Assembly (NCBI RefSeq): GCF_007991515.1
Contig: NZ_BJYM01000020.1
Coordinates: forward strand, 1 to 64,000
DNA length: 64,000 nt
Direction: 5' to 3'
Source of the DNA: Oceanobacillus sojae
GTDB taxonomy: Bacteria > Bacillota > Bacilli > Bacillales > Amphibacillaceae
The translations under genes were made by a program, and so were the position numbers. The notes under the pieces were generated by a model, which saw only the letters and a program-made list of their open reading frames with translations, was not told the DNA's origin and ran no database searches. Below are positions 8,258 to 18,233 of this stretch, in pieces. How positions within the stretch are numbered: position 1 is the stretch's first letter; each line of letters begins with the position of its first letter.

Positions 8258-9421
8258 CTAACCTATAAATTGATGCTCTATAGTATCCTCATCATGCACG
8301 GTAACAATTACTGATTCAATTTTTCCGTTCTTCACAGACTGTATATTAAATAACAGATGTTTAAAGTGTATTTTGTTCTGATTTTCAGGCTGACTGGCAG
8401 TTAAATCAGATAAAAAGCTGTCTAATGTTTGATGTGGTGTATCTATGGGAAACTCTATACCGAGTGTACCTTCTAAATCAAATAAGCTGGTTGATCCATT
8501 AATCAGATAACGGCTGCCGGTAAGAGGCAGAATATCCTTTGATTCAGCCGCAATTGGCTTTTGATCCTCCAACAAGTCTTTTGTAATATCTCTGATAATA
8601 TCTTCTAATGTAATTAATCCATGCGTTCCTCCAAATTCATCGAGAACGATGGCAATCGTATAATTTCTTTCCCTCATTTCCTTAAAAATATCATCAATTT
8701 CCTGGTTCATTCTGACATATACTGCAGGACGAATAATGTTTTTTAAGGAGAAGAAGGCAGGGGACACGCCTGTTTTTAGAACACGAAAGAAGTCTTTTAC
8801 GTATAATATACCTGCAATTTGATCAATATCCTCTTCGTAAACCGGAATTCTTGTAAATTCTACCTCTTGAACGAGGGAAAATACTTCCTCCAGTGTTGCA
8901 TCTATTTGCAGAACAGTTAAGTCGGTACGATGCGTTGCAATTTCTCCTACGTCTTTTCCACTGAATTCAATAATATTTTGAGCTTCACCTGGGCTTTTGT
9001 TCGAAGATGTCTGTAAATTTATTTCTGCTTTCCCGATGGAATTGCGGAATACCAGAGATAATCCTTTCCTGACAAGCTGAGGATGATTTTTAGTCAGCCA
9101 CTTTGGTAATAAGAATCCCAAACTGACCCAAATTCCAAATAATAGCATGCTAAAACCAAGCACAATAATGAATTCATTTATTGCTTGAGAGAATGGCGAA
9201 ACAGAATTGGAGAAATACCGGACAATTGGAAGTGAAACAGCCACAGTAAGCCATACGCTGCTGAAGAGGCCGATAAAAATGACCGCAAAGGGAAGAAAAC
9301 GAAGAATAGAATCGGAACGTACTTCTTCAGTGATTGGGGCAGATAACGTTGTTTCCTTAAATGCGTAGTACGTTAAACTAACAAGAATAAAAAACAAAAA
9401 AGTAACGATGGGTATCGCCAC
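8258..9421 (-). CDS. CNNM/CorC (hemolysin C-like) family membrane protein with CBS pair
   Basis: Three membrane segments at about residues 4-20, 45-75 and 90-115 form a DUF21/CNNM domain. A CBS pair follows (from LTVLQIDATLEEVF to LITLEDIIRDI) and then a C-terminal CorC_HlyC domain (PLTGSRYLINGS to HFKHLLFNI). Relatives are linked to magnesium or cobalt efflux and homeostasis; older names say hemolysin. The GTG at 9421 is chosen because TGGAGG lies 10 nt upstream. At 387 residues it is a little shorter than usual. Substrate unknown. Confidence 0.88.
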   Translation of the reverse strand: MAIPIVTFLFFILVSLTYYAFKETTLSAPITEEVRSDSILRFLPFAVIFIGLFSSVWLTVAVSLPIVRYFSNSVSPFSQAINEFIIVLGFSMLLFGIWVSLGFLLPKWLTKNHPQLVRKGLSLVFRNSIGKAEINLQTSSNKSPGEAQNIIEFSGKDVGEIATHRTDLTVLQIDATLEEVFSLVQEVEFTRIPVYEEDIDQIAGILYVKDFFRVLKTGVSPAFFSLKNIIRPAVYVRMNQEIDDIFKEMRERNYTIAIVLDEFGGTHGLITLEDIIRDITKDLLEDQKPIAAESKDILPLTGSRYLINGSTSLFDLEGTLGIEFPIDTPHQTLDSFLSDLTASQPENQNKIHFKHLLFNIQSVKNGKIESVIVTVHDEDTIEHQFIG

Positions 9422-9499
9422 GGGACAACAACCTCCATTTATCACATTAGATTATCTATCATAGGAAGAGTGATTACTGCTTTAAACCTGTACAGTATA

Positions 9500-9529
9500 T
9501 AAAAAAAGCAGGCCATCATTATGCCTGCT
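9500..9529 (-). terminator. Terminator of the ABC-F gene
   Basis: Read on the minus strand, AGCAGGC and GCCTGCT flank a 9-nt loop and are followed by T7. Confidence 0.88.
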
Positions 9530-9565
9530 CTCAGTATACAACAATCTGAAAATTATATCAATTGC

Positions 9566-11500
9566 TTAATTCTCTTCTAATACTGCCCATTCATTCATAA
9601 AGACATCCAGCTCTTCTTTTAAAGCTGATAATTTATCTGTTAATTCCATCGTCTTTTTATGATCATCAAATACATCTGGATTGGTCATTTCCAGTTCAAT
9701 CGCAGCAATTTCTGCTTCCTTTTCTTCAATCAATGTTTCGAGTTCTTCAATTCGTCGTTTTCGTTTTCGTTCCTCGCGTTGGCGTTGTTTATCTTCCTGA
9801 AAGCTGAGCTTTTTTGCAGTGGAAGCAGGCTCTTCCTGATCCATCTGCTGTTCTTGTAATTTTAACAAACGCCGTTCTTCTTCTTCAGCCTTTTTTTCTA
9901 AATAATAATCATAGTCGCCAAGATATATTTTTACATTGCCAGCCTGCATTTCTGCAACTTGATCAGCGATTCGGTTAATAAAATAACGGTCATGAGAAAC
10001 AAATACAATTGTTCCAGGAAAATCAATTAAAGCACTTTCCAATACTTCTTTACTATCAATATCTAAATGGTTTGTCGGCTCATCAAGTATCAGTAAATTT
10101 GCCTTTTGCATTTTTAATTTTGCCAGAGCCAGTCTTGATTTTTCACCGCCGCTCAGGGCTGATACAGGCTTTAATACATCCTCACCAGAGAACAGAAAAT
10201 TTCCCAGGATAGTACGAATATCCTTTTCATTAATTAAGGGATAATCATCCCAAAGCTCCTGAAGAACCGTTTTATTAGAATTTAAATTTGCCTGTTCCTG
10301 ATCATAGTAGCCTACTTGAACGTTTGTACCTAATTGTATCTCACCATGATTAGGCTGATGCTTACCTACAATATTTTTTAATAACGTTGTTTTGCCGACA
10401 CCATTTGGACCGACCAATGCAATTCGGTCGCCGCGGTTGGCATGAAGTGAAATATTTTGAAAAATCGGCTGGTCTGTATCTGGATATTGAAAAGCTAAAT
10501 CCTTTATTTTTAGTACATCATTTCCGCTTAAACGGTTAATCTGGAAGGAAATAGATGCAGAGGATTCATCACCCGAAGGGCGGTCGAGGCGCTCTATCTT
10601 TTCAAGTTTTTTTCGTCTGCTTTGTGCACGCTTGGTTGTTGAAGCGCGTGCCAGATTACGCTGGATAAAATCCTCCATGCGCTTGATCTCTGTCTGCTGC
10701 TTCTCGAATTCTTTCTTCTCCTGTTCATAATCCAGGGCTTTCTGAGTCAAATAATTACTATAGGTCCCATGGAACTTTTTGGAATGGTGTCTGGAAATTT
10801 CATAAACAATAGATACGGTTTTATCCAAGAAATAACGGTCATGCGATACAATAACGATGGCACCCGGATAATTTACTAAATAGCCTTCTAACCATGTGAG
10901 TGTGTCAATATCCAAATGGTTTGTCGGTTCATCCAGAATAAGAAGCTGCGGCTTTTGCAGGAGAAGCTTCCCGAGTGCTAGTCTTGTTTTCTGTCCACCG
11001 CTTAAATCCGTAATCAATGTGTCATAATCATAATCTCCAAAGGATAGTCCATTTAATACGGACTTGATTTCTGCTTGATAAACATATCCGCCGCTCAATT
11101 GATAATCATTTTGAAGCTTGTCATATCTTTCAAGCAGCTGTTGGTAAGCTGATTGATCGATTGCAGAAGGATCTGCCATCTGTGATTCCAGTTCACGTAA
11201 TTTTTTCTCCATTGCCAAAAGCGGAGTAAATACATCCAGCATTTCCTTCCAAATTGTTTTTCCAGACTCTAAAGTCATATGCTGCGAGAGGTAACCGAAT
11301 GTTAAATCTTTTGGTTTGAAAATCTCTCCTTCATCATAAGAGGTTTCGCCCGCCATGATTTTTAGCAGGGTCGATTTTCCGGCTCCGTTTCGGCCGACTA
11401 TTGCAATACGCTCATTATTTTTAATCTCAATTTTTATATTAGAAAGAATCTCTTCTGCTCCAAAGGATTTAGAGATTCCATTTAATTGCATTAAAATCAT
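9566..11500 (-). CDS. ydiF: ABC-F family ATPase YdiF
   Basis: This 644-residue soluble protein has two ABC domains. The first has GRNGAGKST, LSGGQKTRLALG and LLILDEPTNHLDIDT. The second has GPNGVGKTT, LSGGEKSRLALAK and LLILDEPTNHLDID. They are joined by a charged linker (residues about 240-310), and a coiled-coil C-terminus follows. ABC-F proteins bind the ribosomal E site and relieve stalling; some give antibiotic protection. YdiF has no settled role. The start at 11500 (MILMQLN) matches the family opening and is 8 nt after AAAGGA; two ATGs lie just upstream. Its 5' region carries a hairpin and a 10-codon ORF (see 11535-11567). Confidence 0.93.
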   Translation of the reverse strand: MILMQLNGISKSFGAEEILSNIKIEIKNNERIAIVGRNGAGKSTLLKIMAGETSYDEGEIFKPKDLTFGYLSQHMTLESGKTIWKEMLDVFTPLLAMEKKLRELESQMADPSAIDQSAYQQLLERYDKLQNDYQLSGGYVYQAEIKSVLNGLSFGDYDYDTLITDLSGGQKTRLALGKLLLQKPQLLILDEPTNHLDIDTLTWLEGYLVNYPGAIVIVSHDRYFLDKTVSIVYEISRHHSKKFHGTYSNYLTQKALDYEQEKKEFEKQQTEIKRMEDFIQRNLARASTTKRAQSRRKKLEKIERLDRPSGDESSASISFQINRLSGNDVLKIKDLAFQYPDTDQPIFQNISLHANRGDRIALVGPNGVGKTTLLKNIVGKHQPNHGEIQLGTNVQVGYYDQEQANLNSNKTVLQELWDDYPLINEKDIRTILGNFLFSGEDVLKPVSALSGGEKSRLALAKLKMQKANLLILDEPTNHLDIDSKEVLESALIDFPGTIVFVSHDRYFINRIADQVAEMQAGNVKIYLGDYDYYLEKKAEEEERRLLKLQEQQMDQEEPASTAKKLSFQEDKQRQREERKRKRRIEELETLIEEKEAEIAAIELEMTNPDVFDDHKKTMELTDKLSALKEELDVFMNEWAVLEEN

Positions 11501-11531
11501 CATTGCCATCCTTTCTAACTCACAAAAAAGC

Positions 11532-11594
11532 TGTTCAAAAAGTAAATAAAATAATGAAAGGATACATGCAGTTACTATCCTTTCTTTTTGAACA
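11532..11594 (-). promoter_or_regulatory. Nested hairpin upstream of ydiF, attenuator-like
   Basis: On the ydiF strand TGTTCAAAAAG (11594-11584) pairs with CTTTTTGAACA (11542-11532), followed by GCTTTTTTG like an intrinsic terminator. Nested inside, GAAAGGATA pairs with TATCCTTTC. The same TATCCTTTC arm can alternatively pair with GAAAGGAT of the ydiF ribosome site (11508-11515). The outer arms also match the ends of the dispersed repeat family, so an origin as a mobile fragment is possible. Confidence 0.5.
11535..11567 (-). CDS. Possible 10-residue leader peptide of ydiF
   Basis: The ORF reads MYPFIILFTF and has AAAGGA 10 nt before its ATG. Its codons run through the descending arms of both hairpins, and its stop lies in the outer arm. 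A translating or stalled ribosome would therefore alter the hairpin. Leader-peptide attenuation is known for several resistance ABC-F genes; applying it here is inference. Confidence 0.4.
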   Translation of the reverse strand: MYPFIILFTF

Positions 11595-11713
11595 ATCCTG
11601 TAAAAGGGAATAGGGTTCCATCTATAAGTGTAACGTATCCAAATGGAAGCTACAATAAAATTATAATAAAGTTCGCCAACTCGGCTCTATTTCTGTTAAT
11701 ATTAATAGTATAG

Positions 11714-11729
11714 AATGCGCTAGCGCATT
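11714..11729. repeat. Perfect 16-bp palindrome
   Basis: AATGCGCTAGCGCATT is self-complementary and unusually G+C-rich for its surroundings. It lies in the non-coding region between ydiF and the repeat element. It may be a protein-binding site; no factor can be named. Confidence 0.4.
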
Positions 11730-11754
11730 ATTTATTTTTTGAAATATAAGAGGA

Positions 11755-12018
11755 TGTTCAAAAAGTCCAATAAAGATGACGCAGCGATAAGAGGATCTTC
11801 TACTAAGAACGCCCACGTCGTGTGGGCAACGCAGAAGCCATCGCAACACGTGAGAAGTGCGTTGACTAGCTTTTTCCATTGGGACTGGGACTGCGATTAC
11901 TCGTCCCACGGAAAACATTTGCGGACAACACAGAAGTCATCACATCCTGTGAAAGTCCGTTCGGAAAAAGCTAGTCGCCTTGAACTTCTTGATCCTATTT
12001 ATCGAACTTTTTGAACAC
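11755..12018. repeat. Dispersed inverted-repeat element, long copy
   Basis: The element is bounded by TGTTCAAAAAGTCCAATAAA on the left and the near complement ending GAACTTTTTGAACA on the right. An inner pair, ACTAGCTTTTTCC and GGAAAAAGCTAGT, flanks the core. It also holds two diverged ~45-bp direct repeats around GGGCAACGCAGAAGCCATCG and GGACAACACAGAAGTCATCA. A 91-codon frame across it is not a gene. Related copies lie at 14551-14692 and 32652-32808. Confidence 0.75.
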
Positions 12019-12107
12019 GCACTACAAAGAAAACTTATATTTACAAATATTTGATTATGGTAAAATATTTGTTTTCTATACTTAGTAACCGAAGAGAGGC
12101 CGTTTCA

Positions 12108-12743
12108 ATGGAACAAAATAAAATTCCACAGGCAACAGCAAAGCGTTTGCCTTTATACTATCGATTTCTCAATAATTTATATCAGCAGGGGAAGATGCGC
12201 GTATCTTCTAAAGAGTTAAGTGATGCTGTTAAAGTAGATTCTGCAACAATCCGCAGGGATTTTTCCTACTTTGGGGCTCTTGGGAAAAAGGGATATGGAT
12301 ATAATGTTGAGTATTTATTAGGTTTTTTTAAAAGTACACTGGATCAGCATGAGATAACCAACGTTGCTTTAATCGGTGTCGGAAATCTGGGTACTGCATT
12401 TTTACATTATAACTTTTTAAAAAATAATAATATTCGGATCACGATGGCATTTGATGCAGATAAATCAAAAGTAGGGACAGAAGTTGGCGGAGTTCCGGTT
12501 TATCATGTGGATGAATTAGAAGAGAAAATAAAGGGAATTGAGGTCGCCATTTTAACTATCCCGGCTGAAGAAGCAGATGCAACTGCAAAGAGACTTGTTG
12601 ATCTAGGTATTAAAGGAATCCTGAACTTCACGCCGGCACGTATTACTGTTCCAAATCATATTCGTGTGCATCATATCGATTTAACAGTAGAATTACAATC
12701 GCTTGTATATTTTCTCAAGCATTATTCCTTAGAAAAGGAATAG
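12108..12743 (+). CDS. rex: Redox-sensing transcriptional repressor Rex
   Basis: Rex represses fermentation and respiration genes and is released when NADH binds. The N-terminal winged helix ([16 protein letters not shown], then the recognition segment [12 protein letters not shown]) is followed by the Rossmann motif [14 protein letters not shown] and a C-terminal swapped helix. It is 211 residues, normal. The ATG at 12108 has GAGAGG 8 nt upstream; longer frames are unlikely. A repeat element ends about 90 nt upstream. I did not find a clear Rex operator in front of it. Confidence 0.96.
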   Translation: MEQNKIPQATAKRLPLYYRFLNNLYQQGKMRVSSKELSDAVKVDSATIRRDFSYFGALGKKGYGYNVEYLLGFFKSTLDQHEITNVALIGVGNLGTAFLHYNFLKNNNIRITMAFDADKSKVGTEVGGVPVYHVDELEEKIKGIEVAILTIPAEEADATAKRLVDLGIKGILNFTPARITVPNHIRVHHIDLTVELQSLVYFLKHYSLEKE

Positions 12744-12768
12744 GATAGTCTGGACATTGTTTATCCAT

Positions 12769-12833
12769 AAAAAAACTAGCCCCTTAAAGGTCTTCTGAAA
12801 TGAAAGAGACTGTTTAAGAGCTAGTTTTTTATT
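12769..12833. terminator. Bidirectional terminator rex / ydiK
   Basis: AAAAAACTAGC (12770-12780) and GCTAGTTTTTT (12820-12830) close a long hairpin with inner pairing. It sits between the convergent rex and ydiK genes. Confidence 0.8.
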
Positions 12834-13023
12834 TTTTATTCTTTATTTTAAAATAAAATCGCAGCATCCGAAATCCGGCATAAAAATTTAATGCTGCAAA
12901 TGCGGCCAATATAAGTGTAATAGTATCCCAGACGGTTGCCCCTTTGCTTAGGATACCTAAATAAACAAATAAAGCACCGAATAAAACATAAACAATTGCT
13001 TTAACTAAATAAGGTCGATGCAT
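12829..13023 (-). CDS. ydiK: YdiK-like small membrane protein
   Basis: This 64-residue protein has two membrane segments (about residues 5-22 and 27-48) and a basic C-terminus. Position next to ydiL and rex and the size match B. subtilis YdiK (DUF4305). The ATG at 13023 is preceded by TTGGAGGG. Function unknown. It follows the CPBP gene after a single base, so the two are co-translated. Confidence 0.75.
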   Translation of the reverse strand: MHRPYLVKAIVYVLFGALFVYLGILSKGATVWDTITLILAAFAALNFYAGFRMLRFYFKIKNKK

Positions 13024-13024
13024 G

Positions 13025-13726
13025 TTACCCTCCAAAGAATAAAATTGTTTGTTCAAGCTGTTGTTGAATTTTTTCCGGATCTAATGTAAGTTGAGCCACT
13101 ACTACAAGAGTATTCATTCCTGCATGCACGATGATTGGTACAATAATACGCTTTGTCTGTACATAAAGGAATGCAAAAACAAATCCCATTGCTGTATACA
13201 CTAGTATATGCAGAAAGTCTAAATGAATCACGGCAAAGATAAGAGATGAAATAAAGGCTGCAAAGAAAAAATTCATTTTTTTATACAAAGATCCAAAAAT
13301 GATTTTCCGGAAAATAATTTCTTCCAATATAGGCGCAAAAATTGCTGGAAGAATAATGAATATAGGTGCAATACGAGCAAGATCCATAAGAACCTGTGTA
13401 TTCTCTGAACCAGGATCTATTCCAAATACCTCTAATTCAATCGTAGCAGCCAGTCCTTGAGCAAGAAGTGCCATAATAATTCCTAGAACAGACCAGACAA
13501 TGATAGCACCAGCGCCAGCAGCGTCGGGATGAGCCCGAACCTGCATATCTGGTCTTAACAGCCATAGAACAATCACAAGGCCGGCAGCAAAACTAAAAAC
13601 AGCCCAATAAATATTAGCAAGCACCGGGTCTGCATGGAATACCAATACCAGTAATGGTACTGCAAGATAAACAGAAATTTGCATAATGATATATGTAAGC
13701 ATGACATATATATATCTTCGAGTCAT
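13025..13726 (-). CDS. ydiL: CPBP family intramembrane metalloprotease (YdiL-like)
   Basis: The 233-residue protein has about seven membrane segments. It carries the CPBP (CAAX protease and bacteriocin-processing) motifs ILEEIIFR (Glu-Glu and Arg), FAVIHLDFLH with the metal His, and a C-terminal HAGMNT. Such proteins cleave or process membrane peptides; some serve in bacteriocin immunity. The substrate of YdiL is unknown. AAAGGAG lies 8 nt before the ATG. The 5' leader contains a structured hairpin (13799-13840). Confidence 0.88.
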   Translation of the reverse strand: MTRRYIYVMLTYIIMQISVYLAVPLLVLVFHADPVLANIYWAVFSFAAGLVIVLWLLRPDMQVRAHPDAAGAGAIIVWSVLGIIMALLAQGLAATIELEVFGIDPGSENTQVLMDLARIAPIFIILPAIFAPILEEIIFRKIIFGSLYKKMNFFFAAFISSLIFAVIHLDFLHILVYTAMGFVFAFLYVQTKRIIVPIIVHAGMNTLVVVAQLTLDPEKIQQQLEQTILFFGG

Positions 13727-13798
13727 AAAAACGCTCCTTTAATCTAAAATTAAAAACAGCTGTAAAAAAGCATTGGGAAAAGGAACTGCCCATCTTGT

Positions 13799-13840
13799 CC
13801 CGTAAAGCAGAAAACATCATAAGTGATTTTGCTGGACGGG
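13799..13840 (-). other. Hairpin in the ydiL 5' leader
   Basis: On the minus strand CCCGT-cc-AGCA-AAA pairs with a segment TTTTc-TGCT-tt-ACGGG, two helices around a symmetric internal loop. No T run follows. It could be a regulatory or stabilising RNA element. No other gene is seen in 13727-14132. Confidence 0.35.
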
Positions 13841-14132
13841 TAATGATACCACTGATCTAAAGACGTGCAAGTTCATCATAACGTATATTCTAACACAACT
13901 GTCACTGAAAATTATAATCAGAAGTACATGAAATCATGCATCAAACGATGAAAAAAATCAATTTTGCATATTTGTATTACAAAATTACTCCCAACGTTTT
14001 ACGATGAGATGAGTAATCACTGCCTAAAAAAGTATTTTATCATAGTAAAAGTTTTAAAGTATGAAGTATAAAGAAAACAACGTATTCTCAAAAATGAATA
14101 TAAGTTTTTCTAAAAATTCAACATCATGATGC

Positions 14133-14161
14133 TTGCATTTTTTACAAGAATTAATTATTAT
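14133..14161 (+). promoter_or_regulatory. Sigma-A promoter of groESL
   Basis: TTGCAT (14133-14138), a 17-bp spacer and TATTAT (14156-14161). The expected start site falls just before the CIRCE operator, the usual groESL layout. Confidence 0.75.
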
Positions 14162-14172
14162 ATTAATTGGAG

Positions 14173-14199
14173 TTAGCACTCACTCGACAAGAGTGCTAA
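14173..14199. promoter_or_regulatory. CIRCE operator (HrcA site)
   Basis: TTAGCACTC, a 9-bp spacer and GAGTGCTAA match the CIRCE consensus exactly. HrcA represses groESL here at normal temperature. Confidence 0.98.
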
Positions 14200-14208
14200 T
14201 AAAAATAA

Positions 14209-14520
<312 letters not shown>

Positions 14521-14550
14521 ACAAATATACGATGAATCTTTAAAAGGAAA

Positions 14551-14692
14551 TTCAAAAAGTCCAATAAAAATGACACATCGAATTTCTTCGTTAGCTTGCT
14601 TTTCCGGTGCTCACGTATTAAAAGCATACGCTGCGCTACTCAAAGCTGCGCTGCCTTGAACTTCTCGGTCATTTTCATCGAACTTTTTGAAC
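14551..14692. repeat. Dispersed inverted-repeat element between groES and groEL
   Basis: The left end TTCAAAAAGTCCAATAAAAA and the right end, read in reverse complement as TTCAAAAAGTTCGATGAAAA, pair over about 27 nt. The core shares GAATTTCTTCGTT and CTCACGTATTA with the copy at 32652-32808. It fills the groES-groEL gap, which is normally short. Confidence 0.8.
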
Positions 14693-14714
14693 ATGTACTT
14701 TAATGAAACCCTGA

Positions 14715-16370
<1,656 letters not shown>

Positions 16371-16474
16371 GTCATTCTTAAACCCTTGATATATAAGGTG
16401 TTCACATCCTTTTTATGAAGCCTAAAGGCAAAAAGGTAACAAAAAAGTAACATTTTATTTCAAAAAAATATCTG

Positions 16475-16525
16475 AAAGGGCGTTTTCGTATAAAGTTTTC
16501 ACTTTTGCGGAAGCGCCTTTTTTTA
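16475..16525 (+). terminator. Terminator of groESL
   Basis: AAAGGGCGTTTTCG pairs imperfectly (G-U pairs) with CGGAAGCGCCTTT and is followed by T7. Confidence 0.75.
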
Positions 16526-16611
16526 TTTTCTTTGTAACATGTGTATATATTTATGATGTAGGTAATTAAACTTTATCTAGTAAGTGTAGCTATTGTGTAT
16601 TGTCTATTTTA

Positions 16612-16655
16612 AGAAAAAAGCAGCGTCTGCCTATTTTTGCAGATGCTACTCTTTT
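16612..16655 (-). terminator. Terminator of the DUF4352-like lipoprotein gene
   Basis: On the minus strand AGTAGCATCTGC and GCAGACGCTGCT form a stem with one mismatch, followed by T6. Confidence 0.7.
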
Positions 16656-16695
16656 TACCAGGTTTTGTCCCAGTCTCTATTAAAAAATATAATGC

Positions 16696-17361
16696 TTATT
16701 TGTTTAAATCTATTTCAACATCTATATCTTCACCAATAGTTTCGAAATTTTCATCACTTGTCCCACTGAAGATTAAGCGTACTGATTCTACATCTTCGGC
16801 TTTGGAATTCTCAAGTACATAATAGGAAGAGCCTGATTTATTAACATTACCGAAAAACTCACCATCAATATGATCACTCATAAGAAAGTCTGGTTCTAAT
16901 TGTTCTCCTGTGGAAGTTGTTAAAATAGCTTGTGAAGCATAAAAATCTACGTTATCATCAGATGTATTTTCCACTTCCATATCAACTTGTATATATTCCA
17001 ATTGATCTGTTTCAAAAGCATCTACATAATCTTCATTTACAGCCATAGAAACTCCATTAACTTTATTAATAGTCAACTCAATTGGCCCAGATTCAAATGT
17101 ACCAATATTATCTGTTTTGCTGACTAATGTTGATTCTCCACCTTCATTTGTTACAACGTCTCCAACTTCAGATTCAGTATTTTCATCATTTTCTTCTGTT
17201 GCTGATTCTTCGTTTTCCTCACTATTGTTTTCTTCTTCTGCACTTGCTTCTGCTGTACCTCCATCTTCCGTAGAAGTTCCAGCTGAAGAATCTTTGCTGT
17301 CATCACTACAAGCTGCTAAGAATAACATCATACCTACTAATAAAAATAATAATTTCTTCAA
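16696..17361 (-). CDS. DUF4352-type lipoprotein
   Basis: A lipoprotein signal ends in LAACSDD (Cys18). A long low-complexity linker rich in Ser, Glu and Asp follows (about residues 19-75), and then a beta-sandwich domain of about 130 residues. The pattern LEYIQVDMEVENTSDDNVDF resembles DUF4352/MPT63-like lipoproteins, which are often found at the cell surface with no known role. The start is TTG, 9 nt after AAGGGG. It is a single-gene unit with its own terminator. Confidence 0.75.
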   Translation of the reverse strand: MKKLLFLLVGMMLFLAACSDDSKDSSAGTSTEDGGTAEASAEEENNSEENEESATEENDENTESEVGDVVTNEGGESTLVSKTDNIGTFESGPIELTINKVNGVSMAVNEDYVDAFETDQLEYIQVDMEVENTSDDNVDFYASQAILTTSTGEQLEPDFLMSDHIDGEFFGNVNKSGSSYYVLENSKAEDVESVRLIFSGTSDENFETIGEDIDVEIDLNK

Positions 17362-17454
17362 AAAATCGACCCCTTATAATTTTATATCTATATCAAAGCC
17401 AAACTACTTGCTGGCTATTAAACTCTTCTTCATTTTTATGAGAAGGCTATAAGT

Positions 17455-17553
17455 CTAGTAATTGCTTCTACATAAAGAATTTAAAGTGCACTTACCAATA
17501 TTACCAGTTTCCATACCTGCAGAAACGTGATGAATTATAATAGTATCTAACAT
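17455..17553 (-). CDS. Small ORF of 32 codons, unknown
   Basis: The frame encodes MLDTIIIHHVSAGMETGNIG and then a short Cys-containing tail with KCTLNSLC. ATG has GAGGAGAG 6 nt upstream, stronger than chance. I do not recognise the peptide. It may be a real small peptide, a truncated gene end or a decoy; its 3' end faces the lipoprotein start 93 nt away. Confidence 0.35.
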   Translation of the reverse strand: MLDTIIIHHVSAGMETGNIGKCTLNSLCRSNY

Positions 17554-18135
17554 TTAAACTCTCCTCGTTCTAATTAATAAATTATAAACCGAACGATTAC
17601 ATAGCATGATAATTAACATCTATATAACAGAAAATATTTCTAATTACTAATAAGATAATACCATGAACGTACGTTCTCTTATGATTACATATACCTAATT
17701 CGATTGTAAAAATTTTTGAGGTGATTTACCTCAACTTTTACTAATAGACATATTTCATTTGTTATTCGACAATTACCTTCCATATACTATCTATCTTACA
17801 CTATTTATCAAATAAATACTATTGGATCAAATAAATAAAAATTATTAACTTTAGACTGTCTATGATTATTAGTTTGCTAAAAAATGTTCAGAGAGTCAGT
17901 GATTAAATGGGTTGTTCCTAACTCTTAAATAGCAGAGGTAAGAATTTAAATAAAATTTACTTAAAGTGGGGGCATATCCTGTATCCTTCAAAAATACATA
18001 ATGATAACCGAATAGTTTACTCAATTAATACTATCCATATTTTGCAAGTGCTAAGAGGCTCTCCTGAAAATATAAGTGTACAATTATATCTGGCATGCCT
18101 GCTAATCAAAATACAATTTTAACAAGAAAAGGAAA
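17554..18135. other. AT-rich intergenic stretch
   Basis: I see no coding region of note. TTGAGGT and ACCTCAA (17716-17734, 5-bp spacer) form a neat inverted repeat that could be an operator. Confidence 0.4.
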
Positions 18136-18172
18136 GCACAATCTATGTAATCTATTCCAACATAAGTTGTGC
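18136..18172. repeat. Inverted repeat before the PTS regulator
   Basis: GCACAATCTATG (18136-18147) is complementary at 10 of 12 positions to CATAAGTTGTGC (18161-18172). It lies just upstream of the -35, a typical activator-binding position for a PRD regulator. Confidence 0.4.
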
Positions 18173-18182
18173 CTAAACGTTG

Positions 18183-18211
18183 TTGTGACAATGTTGTAAG
18201 CGTTTTATAAT
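18183..18211 (+). promoter_or_regulatory. Sigma-A promoter of the PTS operon
   Basis: TTGTGA (18183-18188), a 17-bp spacer and a perfect TATAAT (18206-18211). Confidence 0.7.
18195..18208 (+). promoter_or_regulatory. cre-like CcpA site
   Basis: TGTAAGCGTTTTAT fits the TGWAARCGYTWNCW consensus at 13 of 14 positions. It overlaps the promoter spacer and -10, so CcpA would repress the PTS genes when better sugars are present. Confidence 0.55.
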
Positions 18212-18233
18212 TATAGTGAGAGGTGAGAGTAAC

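Noticed and set aside
11661-11918. An 85-codon minus-strand frame over the same repeat
   Set aside because: It overlaps the repeat and non-coding DNA, with no ribosome site and no recognised domain.
11739-12014. A 91-codon frame (MKYKRMFKKSNKDD...)
   Set aside because: It runs across the dispersed repeat element, has no ribosome site, and the same RMFKKSNKDD words recur in another copy at 32640-32680, so it is repeat sequence read as protein.
12019-12107. Possible Rex operator before rex
   Set aside because: No TTGTGA-N6-TCACAA-like palindrome is present; only A/T-rich repeats.
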